Assembly (NCBI GenBank): GCA_963846715.1
Contig: CAWJXA010000007.1
Coordinates: forward strand, 124,001-188,000
Length of the DNA: 64,000 nt
DNA from: Bog-257 sp963846715
Lineage (GTDB): Bacteria > Acidobacteriota > Terriglobia > Terriglobales > Acidobacteriaceae
Direction: 5' to 3'
Below the pieces are notes generated by a model. It searched no databases, was not told the DNA's origin, and saw only the letters and a list, made by a program, of their open reading frames with translations. Positions 28,560-38,503 of the stretch are shown piece by piece. Numbering within the stretch: the first letter of the stretch is position 1; the number at the start of each line of letters is the position of its first letter. A program made the translations under genes and the position numbers.

Positions 28560-28960
28560 GTGACTTAGCACCGAAAGCGATGCCATCCAAGCAATAACAG
28601 CTTGGCGGGGCACCCGCGCAGGGGGAGCTGGACTTTAGTCCGGCTGACGAAGGGCGTTCGATTTCAAGATGGGCTTTAGTCCTGGGTTTTCCCATCCCGG
28701 CGCTAAAGCGCGTGACCAAAGCCCAACCTTTCCGGGAGCGCTGAAGCGCTCCTCCTCTCGCATAAATGCGAGGGCTCCCACCAGAAGTACATTCGAATAG
28801 TCATACTCTGACTTTTTCAGCAACCTCTTTAAGCCGGCGGCAGCAGCGTTGAGGAAGGCGAAGCCCCGTTGTTGGAGCGGTTCGTACGGCGCGCGTGAAG
28901 AGGCTGCTGAAAAAGGCAGAAGAGCGGGTCTCTCGCGGGCTGAAGCCCGCTCGAAGCGAC
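28560..28960. repeat. Cluster of palindromic repeats
   Basis: Contains ggactttagtcc, ggcgctaaagcgc, gagcgctgaagcgctc, ctcgcataaatgcgag and gcgggctgaagcccgc, several different stems with a common (c/t)t(a/g)aag core. No supportable gene in 28531-29127. Confidence 0.7.
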
Positions 28961-29127
28961 AAAAAACAGATGACTTATCGGCACGACTGAAGTCGTGCCC
29001 TGACACAAACCATGCGGCCAGTTTTTCATCGGCCCGTGAAGCCGCGCCCCTTCAAGCCGACGCGCCCCTTGCGCGCGCTGACCGAAGTGCGGAATTTTCC
29101 GTTAGCGTGTGCTAAGCAACGAGCGGG

Positions 29128-31299
29128 CTAGGGCTGAGGAAACAGGTCGCGCACCGCTTCCTGGTCGAAGGCAGCGGCGCGATCGGGATCGCCGAGTTGG
29201 CGCCAGGCGGCGGCACGTCCCAGGGCCACGTCATACTTGAAGCTGCGGGCCCCACTGGCGGCGAGGATGTCGGGACGAGCGCTGCGCACGGCTTCGTCAA
29301 ATGCCTGCAAGGCCAGCCTGGGTTGTTTGTTGTCGAGGTAGAGGTGGGCCAGTTGCGCCAGTTCGTAAGGGTGCGGCGCCGGCGACAGATCGATGGCGTG
29401 GCGCAGAGCGTAGGCGGTGTCGGGGATTCGCCCATCTTCTTTATATAGGCTGGCGAGCGAGTTCCAGTAGAGGCCTTCGCCGGGCTCGCGCGAGATGGCG
29501 GTAAGGTATTGCAGTTCGGCAGCGGAGCGGCGACCCATGGCCTGGAAGATGGTTCCGCGAAGCCAGGGCACGAAGTGGCTGTCGGGAACGATCGAGGCGG
29601 CTTGTTTAGCGGCGGCGAGGGCGTCGGGATTGCGACCTAGCGCGGCCAGAACCGTCGCCGCGTCGGCCCATTGCGTGAACGCAGCGGCGGCAGATTGCGC
29701 CAGCGGGGCGACGGGCAGAGGCGCGGTGGAACAATCCACGCTGGAGCGGCGAAGCAGGGCTGCGGTCTCCGGCGTATGGCGCACGAGGACGATGGAGACC
29801 TCGTCCATGTAGACCGGCTGCCAGGCGGCGCTGGCGCAGAAAGTTTTGAGCGGCCCCAGCCCGCTGGCAAAGCGAGCCAGCGGAAGAACGATGGTGTTGA
29901 TGTTGTAGCGGTCAGCTTCCTCCAGCCACAGCGATGAGTCGGGCGAGCTCGCCAGTAACTGTTGCTCACGTTGCATGAGCGCAATTCCGAAAGGGATGGC
30001 GCGGCCATCGATGTAGTCGCGATATTTGGGACCCAGTCGCCAAACGAAATAGCCGCCTTCGTCATAGGTGTTGAAGATTTCTCCGGGAGGATTTTCGCGC
30101 TCGATGAGCTGGGCGGCGCGCTCGGGGAACCAATAGCTTAGTCCGGCGCCGAAGTTGAAATACTGATGGCGGTGGTTGGTAACAATATCGACGGAGCGGA
30201 ACAGAACCAGGGCCGCAAACATAGCGACGACAGCGGTGGCGACTGTCGAACGGAATCGAGGATTCGGGATCCACAGGCGAATCGGTTGCAGTTCAGAAGA
30301 CAGGATTGACCCAGCTACGACGACCACCACACAGGCGAATATCGCGCCCATGCGGACGTGACGCACAGCCTGATAAGTTGCGGCCAGCAGTAGAATGGCG
30401 GCTCCATATTGGCGGCGAAGCAGGGCGATGAGCGCAGCGACAATCGCGATCGCTAGGAGCACGTATAGGGTCCCGTAAATGGCCTCGCGGGGCGTCTGCC
30501 GGAGCGAAAGATTGCTGCTGATGACGGTCCAGTTCAGAGGGATGCCGGCCCACTCGACAATCCAGAATTGTTGCTCCTGGTTGGCACGCTGCTGGCGCAG
30601 CAAGGCGCGGTAGATTCCCCAACCCCACGGGTTGATCAGGGTAACCGCGAAGACGCACGCGAGCCATCCATAGGCGCGCCGAAGCCGTTGCCACGCGGCG
30701 CTGCGGCGGTCAGCACCGCATACCATTTCCAGGAATTCCACGCCAATGTAAGCGGCAATGAAGGCGAGACCCGCGACAAAGCCTAAGTGAAGATTGACCC
30801 ACAACAGCATGAGCAGCGACAACAACCAGAGACGGGCGCGGCCGGTGCGATAGTTCTCCCATAGGAGGGAGACGAAGGCCGCGAAGAGCACAACCGTAAA
30901 CATGTCGGCGCGTGGCGCGGTGCGCATGGCGATGACCGGCACCGCGATGATGGCGAGGCCCGCGGTGACTGCCGAACCTCGGCGGAGGAGCGATGCCACG
31001 GCGCCGCAGCAGGCCGCGACGCCGAGCCACGAGATGAGGGCGTAGCCTCCGACGCAGTAAGCGGCGTAGAACACCAGGCCTGAGCCGACGGGATAAATCC
31101 AAGGTTCTCCCGCCGCGGTGTAGGAAAAGACGTCGGTGGAAAAAATATGATGATGCTGCGCGATCCAGCGTCCGGTGGCCAATTGCCAGAAGAGATCGGG
31201 ATCCGACAGGGTGCGCAGGCTGGCCACGCAAGCATAAGCAAGCGCAATGGCGGCAAGCGCCAGGAACAAGCGACGGTCCCCAGGAGAAGTGTCGGTCAT
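29128..31299 (-). CDS. Polytopic membrane protein with C-terminal TPR repeats
   Basis: 723 aa. The N-terminal ~390 residues hold about ten membrane helices; the first loop has SDPDLFWQLATGRWI and the next IFSTDVFSYTAAGEPW. These are typical of GT-C-like proteins in Acidobacteriota and Planctomycetes. A periplasmic domain (FNTYDEGGYFVWRLG, IDGRAIPFG) follows, then TPR-like helices at about 530-720 (AAKQAASIVPDSHFVPWLRG, AIDLSPAPHPYELAQLAHLY). The role may be surface polysaccharide or protein glycosylation. The start ATG 31299 has only a weak ribosome-binding site. Same strand as the two membrane proteins downstream, though a 600-bp repeat spacer intervenes. Confidence 0.7.
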   Translation of the reverse strand: MTDTSPGDRRLFLALAAIALAYACVASLRTLSDPDLFWQLATGRWIAQHHHIFSTDVFSYTAAGEPWIYPVGSGLVFYAAYCVGGYALISWLGVAACCGAVASLLRRGSAVTAGLAIIAVPVIAMRTAPRADMFTVVLFAAFVSLLWENYRTGRARLWLLSLLMLLWVNLHLGFVAGLAFIAAYIGVEFLEMVCGADRRSAAWQRLRRAYGWLACVFAVTLINPWGWGIYRALLRQQRANQEQQFWIVEWAGIPLNWTVISSNLSLRQTPREAIYGTLYVLLAIAIVAALIALLRRQYGAAILLLAATYQAVRHVRMGAIFACVVVVVAGSILSSELQPIRLWIPNPRFRSTVATAVVAMFAALVLFRSVDIVTNHRHQYFNFGAGLSYWFPERAAQLIERENPPGEIFNTYDEGGYFVWRLGPKYRDYIDGRAIPFGIALMQREQQLLASSPDSSLWLEEADRYNINTIVLPLARFASGLGPLKTFCASAAWQPVYMDEVSIVLVRHTPETAALLRRSSVDCSTAPLPVAPLAQSAAAAFTQWADAATVLAALGRNPDALAAAKQAASIVPDSHFVPWLRGTIFQAMGRRSAAELQYLTAISREPGEGLYWNSLASLYKEDGRIPDTAYALRHAIDLSPAPHPYELAQLAHLYLDNKQPRLALQAFDEAVRSARPDILAASGARSFKYDVALGRAAAWRQLGDPDRAAAFDQEAVRDLFPQP

Positions 31300-31706
31300 C
31301 GTCGTCGGCCGTGCTCGGAGTGGCGGAGGATTTCAGAATTGCATTTCGGGCCAGCAGTTGGACATTGTGCGCTCGTTCATGATGGGAGACAAGGAGTTTT
31401 GGTGAAGAGGCGGTTAACCGCGCAACTAGAATTAGCAATTAGCATTTAGCAAAACCGGGATTGTGCAGGTGCGACAGGCGGCAGGGCAGGCCAGACGTAA
31501 TGAGCAGACCGCCGCCCCTGGCAGAAGGAGGTTAGTACATGCCCGGTGTTCGCGCGGCCGCAAGTTCTCGTCTCCCACCCAAGCAAAAGATGCGAAAGGA
31601 TGGGGCACCCAGCACCCGAACTCGGGGAGAGCGAAGAATCGGTAAAATGCTTAACGATAATCGGAGAGCGACGCCGGCGTTTGCTGGTATCGGCTCAGGA
31701 GCTTTC
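31300..31706. other. Divergent spacer with repeats
   Basis: Includes an aattagcaattagcatttag repeat and a 'gatggggcaccca' repeat. ATG 31539 has a strong aaggaggttag site and is in frame with the hydrolase, so an N-terminally extended form cannot be excluded, but its added 56 residues are Arg-rich and partly repeat-derived. Confidence 0.45.
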
Positions 31707-32546
31707 ATGAAACCAGATGGGACGATTCTGTCGCGCACGGCGGAGGCCGGCGGCGCGAAGCTGCATTATCTGACCGCGGGACACGGCACGCCGCTCATCC
31801 TGCTGCACGGCTATGCGGAGACTTCGCGGATGTGGCGGCCGATCATTCCCCTACTGGCGGCGCGCTTCACGGTGATCGCGCCCGATCTGCCGGGCATTGG
31901 CGACTCCGACATTCCGGCCAGCGGCCTGGACATGAAGAGTGCGGCGGTCCGCATTCATGACCTGGCAAAATCGCTGGGCGTGGAGAAAGCTGAGGTGGTG
32001 GGACACGACATTGGACTGATGGTGGCCTACGCGTATGCCGCGCAGTTTCCGGCGGAGGTGACCAAGCTCGTCCTGATGGATGCGTTCCTCCCCGGCGTTG
32101 CCGGATGGGAGCCGATTTACAACAATCCCGGCATTTGGCATTTTCGCTTCAACGGACCGACCCCCGAGGCGCTGGTGAAAGGCCGTGAGCGCATCTACTT
32201 CGAATACTTCTGGAATGACCTGGCCGCCGACAAGAACCATTCGGTTCCGGAAGCGGATCGCAAAGCCTACATCGCTGCGTATTCGCGACCGGGACGCATG
32301 CACGCGGGCTGGGCCTACTTCGTTTCGTTCCAGCGAGCCGCCAAGGATTTTGCGCAACTCTCGCAGACCAAGCTAACCATGCCGGTGCTGACCATCGGCG
32401 GCGATAAGTCACTGGGAGAAGCGCTGGGAGAACAAGCCAAGCTGGTGGCGACGGATGTGACCGTCGTGGTACTGAAGAACTGCGGACACTGGGTGCTGGA
32501 GGAGCATCCTAAGGAAACGACCGAGGCGCTGCAGAAGTTTCTGTGA
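31707..32546 (+). CDS. Alpha/beta-hydrolase, epoxide hydrolase/haloalkanoate dehalogenase-like
   Basis: ATG 31707 follows caggagctttc. The 279-aa alpha/beta fold has the oxyanion motif LLHGYAETSRMW and the nucleophile elbow VVGHDIG with Asp101. An Asp nucleophile, not Ser, points to the epoxide hydrolase/fluoroacetate dehalogenase subgroup. The catalytic His is His261 in NCGHWVLEE. Cap-domain tyrosines and tryptophans (FEYFWND, HAGWAYF) fit this subgroup. No signal peptide. The substrate cannot be told from sequence. The gene is isolated between minus-strand genes. Confidence 0.82.
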   Translation: MKPDGTILSRTAEAGGAKLHYLTAGHGTPLILLHGYAETSRMWRPIIPLLAARFTVIAPDLPGIGDSDIPASGLDMKSAAVRIHDLAKSLGVEKAEVVGHDIGLMVAYAYAAQFPAEVTKLVLMDAFLPGVAGWEPIYNNPGIWHFRFNGPTPEALVKGRERIYFEYFWNDLAADKNHSVPEADRKAYIAAYSRPGRMHAGWAYFVSFQRAAKDFAQLSQTKLTMPVLTIGGDKSLGEALGEQAKLVATDVTVVVLKNCGHWVLEEHPKETTEALQKFL

Positions 32547-32549
32547 GGG

Positions 32550-32695
32550 AGCCCCACGCTCTCGCCAGAAGCAGGCGAGAAGGATGGGGCACCCGATTGT
32601 TGGAGTAACGAACGATAGCGTGGAAAGGCTGGGGCACCCGGCTTGCTCAATCCAGGTTAGCGTCCAAAGACGGACGCGAACCTGGGGCACGGGCA
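32550..32695. repeat. 'ggggcacccg' repeats
   Basis: Three short copies, including gattgttggagtaacgaacg, shared with 38455-38495, and gaacctggggcac, shared with 24350-24360. Confidence 0.65.
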
Positions 32696-32701
32696 GCGGG
32701 T

Positions 32702-33247
32702 TCAGGAATGCTCGCTAGGCTGAGTCAAACCATGATCCTTCAATTTCTTCCTTGCTTCTATCATTGGGCGCTCGTACGAAGGGTACATACTATCCATTGA
32801 AATAACGTGTTCCCATATAGTGACAGCCTTATCGATCTCACCGAGACATTCGTAGGTTTCCGCCAGCATGATGCGCGCGTCCGCCTCCCCGTAGTGAGGT
32901 TTGAGGCTAAGGCCTTCCTCCAAGAACTTCACCGCTTCAGCATATCGGCCACCCAACCGAAGAGACCATCCGAGAGCGATAAGAGGCCTCGGATCCGAGG
33001 GGAGCAATGAGATCGCCAATCTTTCCGCCTCACACGCCTCCTCCAGTTTGCCCTGCTGCCGTAAAGCCCCACCGAGTGCGTGGAAAGGCTCTCCCCAATC
33101 AGACGCCAACTCGGTCGCTTTTTGGAAGCTGCGTGCAGCAGCTGCGTAATCGGGCGGATCGCTGAAGAAATGGGTACGTCCTTCACTTAGGAACCCCTCT
33201 GCTCGAAGTCTCAGTACGTCCGAGTTTGGCACACCAGATAACCTCAA
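32702..33247 (-). CDS. Small TPR protein downstream of the RHS gene
   Basis: 181 aa, apparently starting at TTG 33247, only 44 bases past the RHS stop and on the same strand. Four to five TPR units are visible (YAAAARSFQKATELASDWG, PFHALGGALRQQGKLEEACE, PLIALGWSLRLGGRYAEAVK, ARIMLAETYECLGEIDKAV). There is no signal peptide, so it is probably cytoplasmic. Position and co-direction suggest co-transcription. An immunity or chaperone role toward the RHS protein is possible but unproven, since the RHS protein shows no recognised toxin domain. Confidence 0.65.
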   Translation of the reverse strand: MRLSGVPNSDVLRLRAEGFLSEGRTHFFSDPPDYAAAARSFQKATELASDWGEPFHALGGALRQQGKLEEACEAERLAISLLPSDPRPLIALGWSLRLGGRYAEAVKFLEEGLSLKPHYGEADARIMLAETYECLGEIDKAVTIWEHVISMDSMYPSYERPMIEARKKLKDHGLTQPSEHS

Positions 33248-33291
33248 GTCCTAACCAAGAGTGGTCCGTATTGCGTTATGCCACCCTGTCG

Positions 33292-36200
33292 TCAAGGAAC
33301 AAACACGGGTTCGAAAAATGTTCCGCCTCCGGGGATCATAACGGAAGGTATCGGGTCAACAGGTATTATTGGAAGCGTCGGGCCAATAATATCTCCTGGA
33401 TCAAATCCCGAGGGCTTAGGTACAAATTTGTTTGCGAGGGCGTCAACGTTCCTTGTTATAGGAGGATTATCATTCTTATCGTCATCGTCGCATCTGCAAT
33501 TCTTGTTGTAGTTTTCCAAGTCATTATTTATACCCTGCTGAAGTTGCTTAATCTCCGTGTAATGGCCGCCCGGCTTGGTCTCACCAGATCCCCACGGCAT
33601 CGAAAACCCGCCTTTGGCGTCTTCGTCAGGATTATATTTACCTAATTCGTCACGCAGAAGATCATTTTTACGGTAAATATTCTGTCTCAGTTGTGCACAT
33701 TGCGCCTTAGTCAGCTTTAGACCAAGCGGGTCTAGATTACTGAGAGGATTAACGCCGGCATATCCGTACAGGTTGAGAGCACCACCGCCTAGGCCAAGCG
33801 GATCCATTGACAGCCATCGCGCGGTTACTGGATCGTAGGCTCTGTAGTTGCCAAGGTACAACCCATCCTGCTGATCATAAACCAACCCCGCGTACCGGAA
33901 GTCCGTCTGGTTTCCATTCGCGGTTTGGCTAACCGATCCGTATGGCTCATAGTCCGACGCCGCTATGCGGCTGCCATCTCGCGCTAGAACATCGCGCACC
34001 GAGCCAAGCTGGTCCTGCGAATAGTACAGGCCTTGCCGGCCCGCCAGCACATACTCGCCTTCCGAGAAATAGTGCCGCAGAACATTGTCGGAAGACGAAT
34101 CCCTGGCCTGGCACAGCACGTCGCCACACCAGAGGTAATTAATGCCTACGGGACCCATTCCGCCGGTCAACATGCTTATCCGCCGCGACAGTCCGTCATA
34201 GCGGAACGTAGTCATCTGCCCCGGCTGACTGTCGGAGGCAATACTGAGCAAGCGATTCTCGGCGTCCCACTGATAGTGCCGGACCCCATCGTCAAGCAGA
34301 TTCCCGTTCGCATCGTAAACATAGGAATGCTGGTTGAAGTTGGAGATTTCGTTGACCTGATTGTAGGAAGCATTGCGCATTCCCCACGGGCCTTCGAAGC
34401 TGGTGATATTGTCGGCGGGATCGTAGCCATAAGCGTATTGCGCGGTTTGTCCTATAGCTTGTAGCAAGCGATTGGAACTGTCGTAGCCGTAGTTCCAGGT
34501 TTGCGGCGGCCACTGGCCACCCTGCGGCTCGGTTTCCGCAATTTGCGTAATCAGACCTTCCGGAGTGGTGGTGAAGTTGAAGCTGCGGGTGGCATTGCTG
34601 TTATTGATGGCTTTGAGCCGCCGGTCGTTTTGATTGGTGTCATAGACCCAGCCGGTGGTCAGGCTTGAACCTTGCAAGGCGCTGCTGGTGAGCTGCGAAG
34701 TCTCGCCAAGATAACCCAGGTTGAAGCGGCCCAGATCGTTGGTATCAGCAATCAGTCTGCCCAGGTCGTCATAGCTGAAGACTTCAAGACTGGAATCCAC
34801 CGTCCGGCTGGCCAGCCGACCCAGCTTGTCATACCGGTAGGCGATAGTTGCATTTTGGAACGGACCTGTCTCCTGCTGTAATTGCAATGCCCCCAGAACC
34901 TGGACTGGATAATATTGATACGTGGTAGTACCCGTACCGTCGGTCATGGACGCGACCCGACGGAAATAGCGATCATAAGTTAATGTAACATTCGGGGTCG
35001 GGTTGAGGGACCGCACATAGTTGACGGCCGTAACCGTATCGTCGAGCGCATAGCTAAATTGTTTGCTTTGGCCTAACGCGTCGGTAATCGCCTTGAGCCG
35101 GGTAATCGACCCTTGGTAGGCATATGACACTTGGGTCCCGTCGGCATACTGCTTGGAAGTGACACGATTTTCGAGGTCGATATTCCAGGTGGTGGTATTG
35201 CCGTTGGGATCGGTCAAACTCTTGAGCTTGCTGTTTTCCCAGTAGCCGAAGGTGGTGTGCCGGTCAAGCGGGTCGGTAGTTTCGATGAGGTTGCGGACGG
35301 CATCATAGGCATAGTGCGTCACCCTGCCTTGGCGGTCCTTCGCGTTGGTAAGATCCAGCACCGTCCAGGTGTAATCCCGAGTAGTAGCATCGGGGAACGT
35401 CTCCCTGGTTATCCGATCCAGCGCATCGTAGGAATACTGGACGGTGTACCCTTCGGAATCGGTGGCCGTCGCGACTCGCCCATACTGATCATAGGTAAAG
35501 CTGGCTTGGGTCTTGTGGTCTGCGTTTGTAATGGTCTGGAGATAACCCAGCGAATCGTATTGGTAGGAAGTAGTCTCGCCGAGCGCATCGGTTACCTGGG
35601 TGAGCTGCCCCGCGCTGTTGTAGGCGTAATGAGTCACCTGCCCAGCGGCATCCGTGTACGTGACTGGCAGATGTTGCGAGTTATACGTGTATTGCGCGAC
35701 AACGACAGAGCTGGTCGGTACTGCCAGCTGCAGCACTTGCAGTAGATCGATCTGATTTGCCGCATAGGTGAACTGCGTCTCCCGGCCCACGGGATCAATA
35801 ATGTCGATGGGGTGGCCGAAGACGTTGTAGGTCGTCTGACTGAGTTGGGTACCGCGCGTAGCGCCACCACCCTGGGTGCTATTAGGAGGAGCGTCAGTGA
35901 TGACGCGGCCCGTCCGGTTGGGAAGGTTAAAGGTGCCGGAGACGGCAGTTCCCAATCCTCCATCAGGCTGCCCCGGATAGTTGTGCCAGATACGGTTTTC
36001 ATAGGGAAACTTGATGCTCTCGACCGTGTCGGCGGTCAAATTCGTCTGCCCCATAAGATGGGTCCAATGGCGGTTGCGGGCCAGGGTGTAGTTTGGATAG
36101 GCGACAGCATAGGCATGCTCGTCCCAATAGAACGTGTCGCGAGCGTTCAGGTATTCATTAAAGGGCCAGATGATGCCTTGCGGTACGAGGTCGGCGGGAT

Positions 36201-38214
36201 CCTGGAACGGAACACCTGGAGCGTTCTGGCGATACTCAACGCGCTCAGTATGGTTCAAAGGGTCGGTGGCCTGCAGGTAGCGTTGATTGCCAACGTCGCC
36301 GTAGACAAAAGTTGTGGTCCCGTACGGAGTGTTGAGGGCATTAATCAGGCCCGAGGCGTCGTAGGTAAACTGTGAATTCATACCTATGACGTCGGTGATT
36401 TTGATCAGCCTCCCGCCGGCATCATAGGTGAGATGAGCCGTGCGATTGAACGGGTCGGTAATGTCGGTAACGAGAAGAGGGGAGCCGGGCAGGTTATAGG
36501 AGAACGTGGTATTACGTCCGGTTGCATCGGTAATGGAAAGCAGACGCAGCTGGCTGTCGTAGTGGAGGTTTACTGCGTTCCCTGCCGGGTCGGTGATCTG
36601 AGTAAGGAAGATTCGGCGAGGAAAATGCGTTGCTCCATCCGACTGGGAATAGGTCTCGCTGCCTCCATTGGGAAGCTGCCGGGTATAGACTGCTGAACCC
36701 GGCGAATCCGAGCTCTGTAATTTGAGGACAGACGCGTCCCATGGTTCGGGATTAAAGTTCCCGGTGAGGGAATCATAGCCGTCGTATTGAACTCCGCCCC
36801 CTCCCGCAGCCGCGCGGACTACGCCGTTGCCCGGTTGATTTGGATCATCTTCGACATAGGAGAGCCAATTCAGACTCCACTTAGGACTGATGTTGAAAAA
36901 GGTGAAATTTGACGGCTGGGTAGCTTCCCGCTGGTTATAGGTCAACGTGACATAGACGGGCGGACCTTTGGGAGGAGCATAACCTACCGGAGTATCGGTA
37001 AGACTAAGGCTGACCAGCATCTCGGCAAATTTGTACGCCGTTAAACCTATTGAAATGCGATCCGTGCCTGTATCGTTTACCACCCCGGTGTCGCTTATAG
37101 TGCCGTCCGATCGACTTTTCTCCTTCTCCTGACATTCTCTACAGGTCGTGTCGAACTTGGTGGTGGCGAAAGGCCAGTTGTTTCCGGTGAAACCCATACC
37201 CCTGACCTGGCGGGCTTCGTCTGGCGTAACGAGCCGGAAGTCCGCAGGCGGCGCCGCAGACGAGACGAGGAAGTAGCCGCTGCTTTCTGCATCCAAGGCG
37301 CGGCTGCTGACCCAAAGATCAGGGCCAAAGGTAGGATCGATAATGTGGAAAAGGTCACCGTTTTGGCCGACAACCGCAGCGAAGTGGCTAAGCTTCCAGT
37401 GAACGATTGAAGGAACGGGCACTGGTTGTCCAGGCTTGCGAAAGACAAGCGTATGGTCGAGCTTGGCCTGGTCAGCCAATTCAGCAACCTGCTGCAAGGT
37501 CACTCCGTGAGGGCCGGAGCGATAGGCGTCCAGGAAATTGACCCGTGCGGGCTTCGCACCCTGGGCCAGAAGCAAATTCTTCAAGGCCATGGGTCCGCAT
37601 AGGTAGGCGACGCCGGGGTCGTTGCGCATGGCCCACAGACCTTCTTTGGCCCCGTCCAATTCTTCCGTAGCAGGACCGGTGAGTCCTCGGGTGCCGACCT
37701 CGTCCATCAAGAGCTGGAGTTCATCGGCGTGACCAAGCCGGGCGTGCATCCGGATCAGCTCGCCGATGGCGCGATCGACCATGGCCTTCTGATGAGGTTC
37801 CGTCAGGTCTTTGCCCTCGTGCCAGGCCTGGCTCCAAACATCGATGGCTTTGGAGAAATAGCCGTAGTGATAGTAGGAGAGGCCCAGGTTGGTAAGCAGG
37901 GCAACGCGGTAGCCGGAGTGTGGATATTCCACCAGGAATGCCTCAAACACTTTGAGGTTGTCCGGGTCGGTTTGTTGCCTGTAGGACTTGATGGCTAGAA
38001 GGATGGCTTCGTCCTCTGCGGCGGACGTGGGAGCGGTGGTGATGAGAGGTTCTCCGAAGGCCGTTGCCAGCAGACGGGTACTCGAATTGACTGTGGCCGA
38101 TGACTGGGCGTGCGCGGCAGTTGAAGCAAGAGCAACGATGAGAAAGATCGGCAAGAAATAACGCAAAGCGGTGATGCACACGTTTGTTGAAAGCGGTAGA
38201 CGAAGCCGCGCCAT
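33292..38214 (-). CDS. Giant secreted RHS-repeat protein with N-terminal C39-like domain
   Basis: 1640 aa from ATG 38214 behind caggaggaact. Signal peptide to about residue 36 (ends AAHAQ). Next come helical TPR-like repeats, then a C39-peptidase-like domain: Cys206 in YLCGPMALKNLLL, His about 277 in WKLSHFAAVVG, Asp in HIIDPTFG. From ~400 on is a shell of RHS/YD repeats (YDALDRITRE, YDKLGRLASR and many more), ending in the RHS core YRAYDPVTARWLSMDPLGLG. The last ~140 residues are the variable tail (GGHYTEIKQLQQGINNDLEN, then Pro-rich). RHS proteins form a hollow cage that encloses their C-terminal cargo. The tail DNA is AT-richer than the core, as in polymorphic toxins, but no known toxin fold is recognised. 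Confidence 0.85.
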   Translation of the reverse strand: MARLRLPLSTNVCITALRYFLPIFLIVALASTAAHAQSSATVNSSTRLLATAFGEPLITTAPTSAAEDEAILLAIKSYRQQTDPDNLKVFEAFLVEYPHSGYRVALLTNLGLSYYHYGYFSKAIDVWSQAWHEGKDLTEPHQKAMVDRAIGELIRMHARLGHADELQLLMDEVGTRGLTGPATEELDGAKEGLWAMRNDPGVAYLCGPMALKNLLLAQGAKPARVNFLDAYRSGPHGVTLQQVAELADQAKLDHTLVFRKPGQPVPVPSIVHWKLSHFAAVVGQNGDLFHIIDPTFGPDLWVSSRALDAESSGYFLVSSAAPPADFRLVTPDEARQVRGMGFTGNNWPFATTKFDTTCRECQEKEKSRSDGTISDTGVVNDTGTDRISIGLTAYKFAEMLVSLSLTDTPVGYAPPKGPPVYVTLTYNQREATQPSNFTFFNISPKWSLNWLSYVEDDPNQPGNGVVRAAAGGGGVQYDGYDSLTGNFNPEPWDASVLKLQSSDSPGSAVYTRQLPNGGSETYSQSDGATHFPRRIFLTQITDPAGNAVNLHYDSQLRLLSITDATGRNTTFSYNLPGSPLLVTDITDPFNRTAHLTYDAGGRLIKITDVIGMNSQFTYDASGLINALNTPYGTTTFVYGDVGNQRYLQATDPLNHTERVEYRQNAPGVPFQDPADLVPQGIIWPFNEYLNARDTFYWDEHAYAVAYPNYTLARNRHWTHLMGQTNLTADTVESIKFPYENRIWHNYPGQPDGGLGTAVSGTFNLPNRTGRVITDAPPNSTQGGGATRGTQLSQTTYNVFGHPIDIIDPVGRETQFTYAANQIDLLQVLQLAVPTSSVVVAQYTYNSQHLPVTYTDAAGQVTHYAYNSAGQLTQVTDALGETTSYQYDSLGYLQTITNADHKTQASFTYDQYGRVATATDSEGYTVQYSYDALDRITRETFPDATTRDYTWTVLDLTNAKDRQGRVTHYAYDAVRNLIETTDPLDRHTTFGYWENSKLKSLTDPNGNTTTWNIDLENRVTSKQYADGTQVSYAYQGSITRLKAITDALGQSKQFSYALDDTVTAVNYVRSLNPTPNVTLTYDRYFRRVASMTDGTGTTTYQYYPVQVLGALQLQQETGPFQNATIAYRYDKLGRLASRTVDSSLEVFSYDDLGRLIADTNDLGRFNLGYLGETSQLTSSALQGSSLTTGWVYDTNQNDRRLKAINNSNATRSFNFTTTPEGLITQIAETEPQGGQWPPQTWNYGYDSSNRLLQAIGQTAQYAYGYDPADNITSFEGPWGMRNASYNQVNEISNFNQHSYVYDANGNLLDDGVRHYQWDAENRLLSIASDSQPGQMTTFRYDGLSRRISMLTGGMGPVGINYLWCGDVLCQARDSSSDNVLRHYFSEGEYVLAGRQGLYYSQDQLGSVRDVLARDGSRIAASDYEPYGSVSQTANGNQTDFRYAGLVYDQQDGLYLGNYRAYDPVTARWLSMDPLGLGGGALNLYGYAGVNPLSNLDPLGLKLTKAQCAQLRQNIYRKNDLLRDELGKYNPDEDAKGGFSMPWGSGETKPGGHYTEIKQLQQGINNDLENYNKNCRCDDDDKNDNPPITRNVDALANKFVPKPSGFDPGDIIGPTLPIIPVDPIPSVMIPGGGTFFEPVFVP

Positions 38215-38439
38215 AGTTCCTCCTGAAGTGGGAGCCCCTGGGATCTGGCAGGCCCTAAAAAGTGGGGATGAGAATCCTCCACCTTGGAGGTTTATGTCAA
38301 CAACTAAGGTGGGCGTGTCGGTTTAAAGTCGCAGGTTTGTAGCATGAGCCGTGCGCTTGGGGGAGAGGCGGAGGGATGGAGCCGGGACGACAAATCGGGG
38401 CGGCAAATCGGGAACAAAATCGCCGCCTAGCCGAAAGAG

Positions 38440-38500
38440 GGCTGGAACGGGGCGCCCGATTGTTGAATTGAGGAACGATAAAGTGGAAAGGCTGGGCGCC
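38440..38500. repeat. 'gggcgcccgattgttga' repeat
   Basis: Shares gattgttg, aggaacgata and gtggaaaggctggg with 32596-32632. The remaining 38215-38439 carries the RHS upstream region, with a CCTCCA/TGGAGG hairpin (38276-38290). Confidence 0.55.
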
Positions 38501-38503
38501 GGG

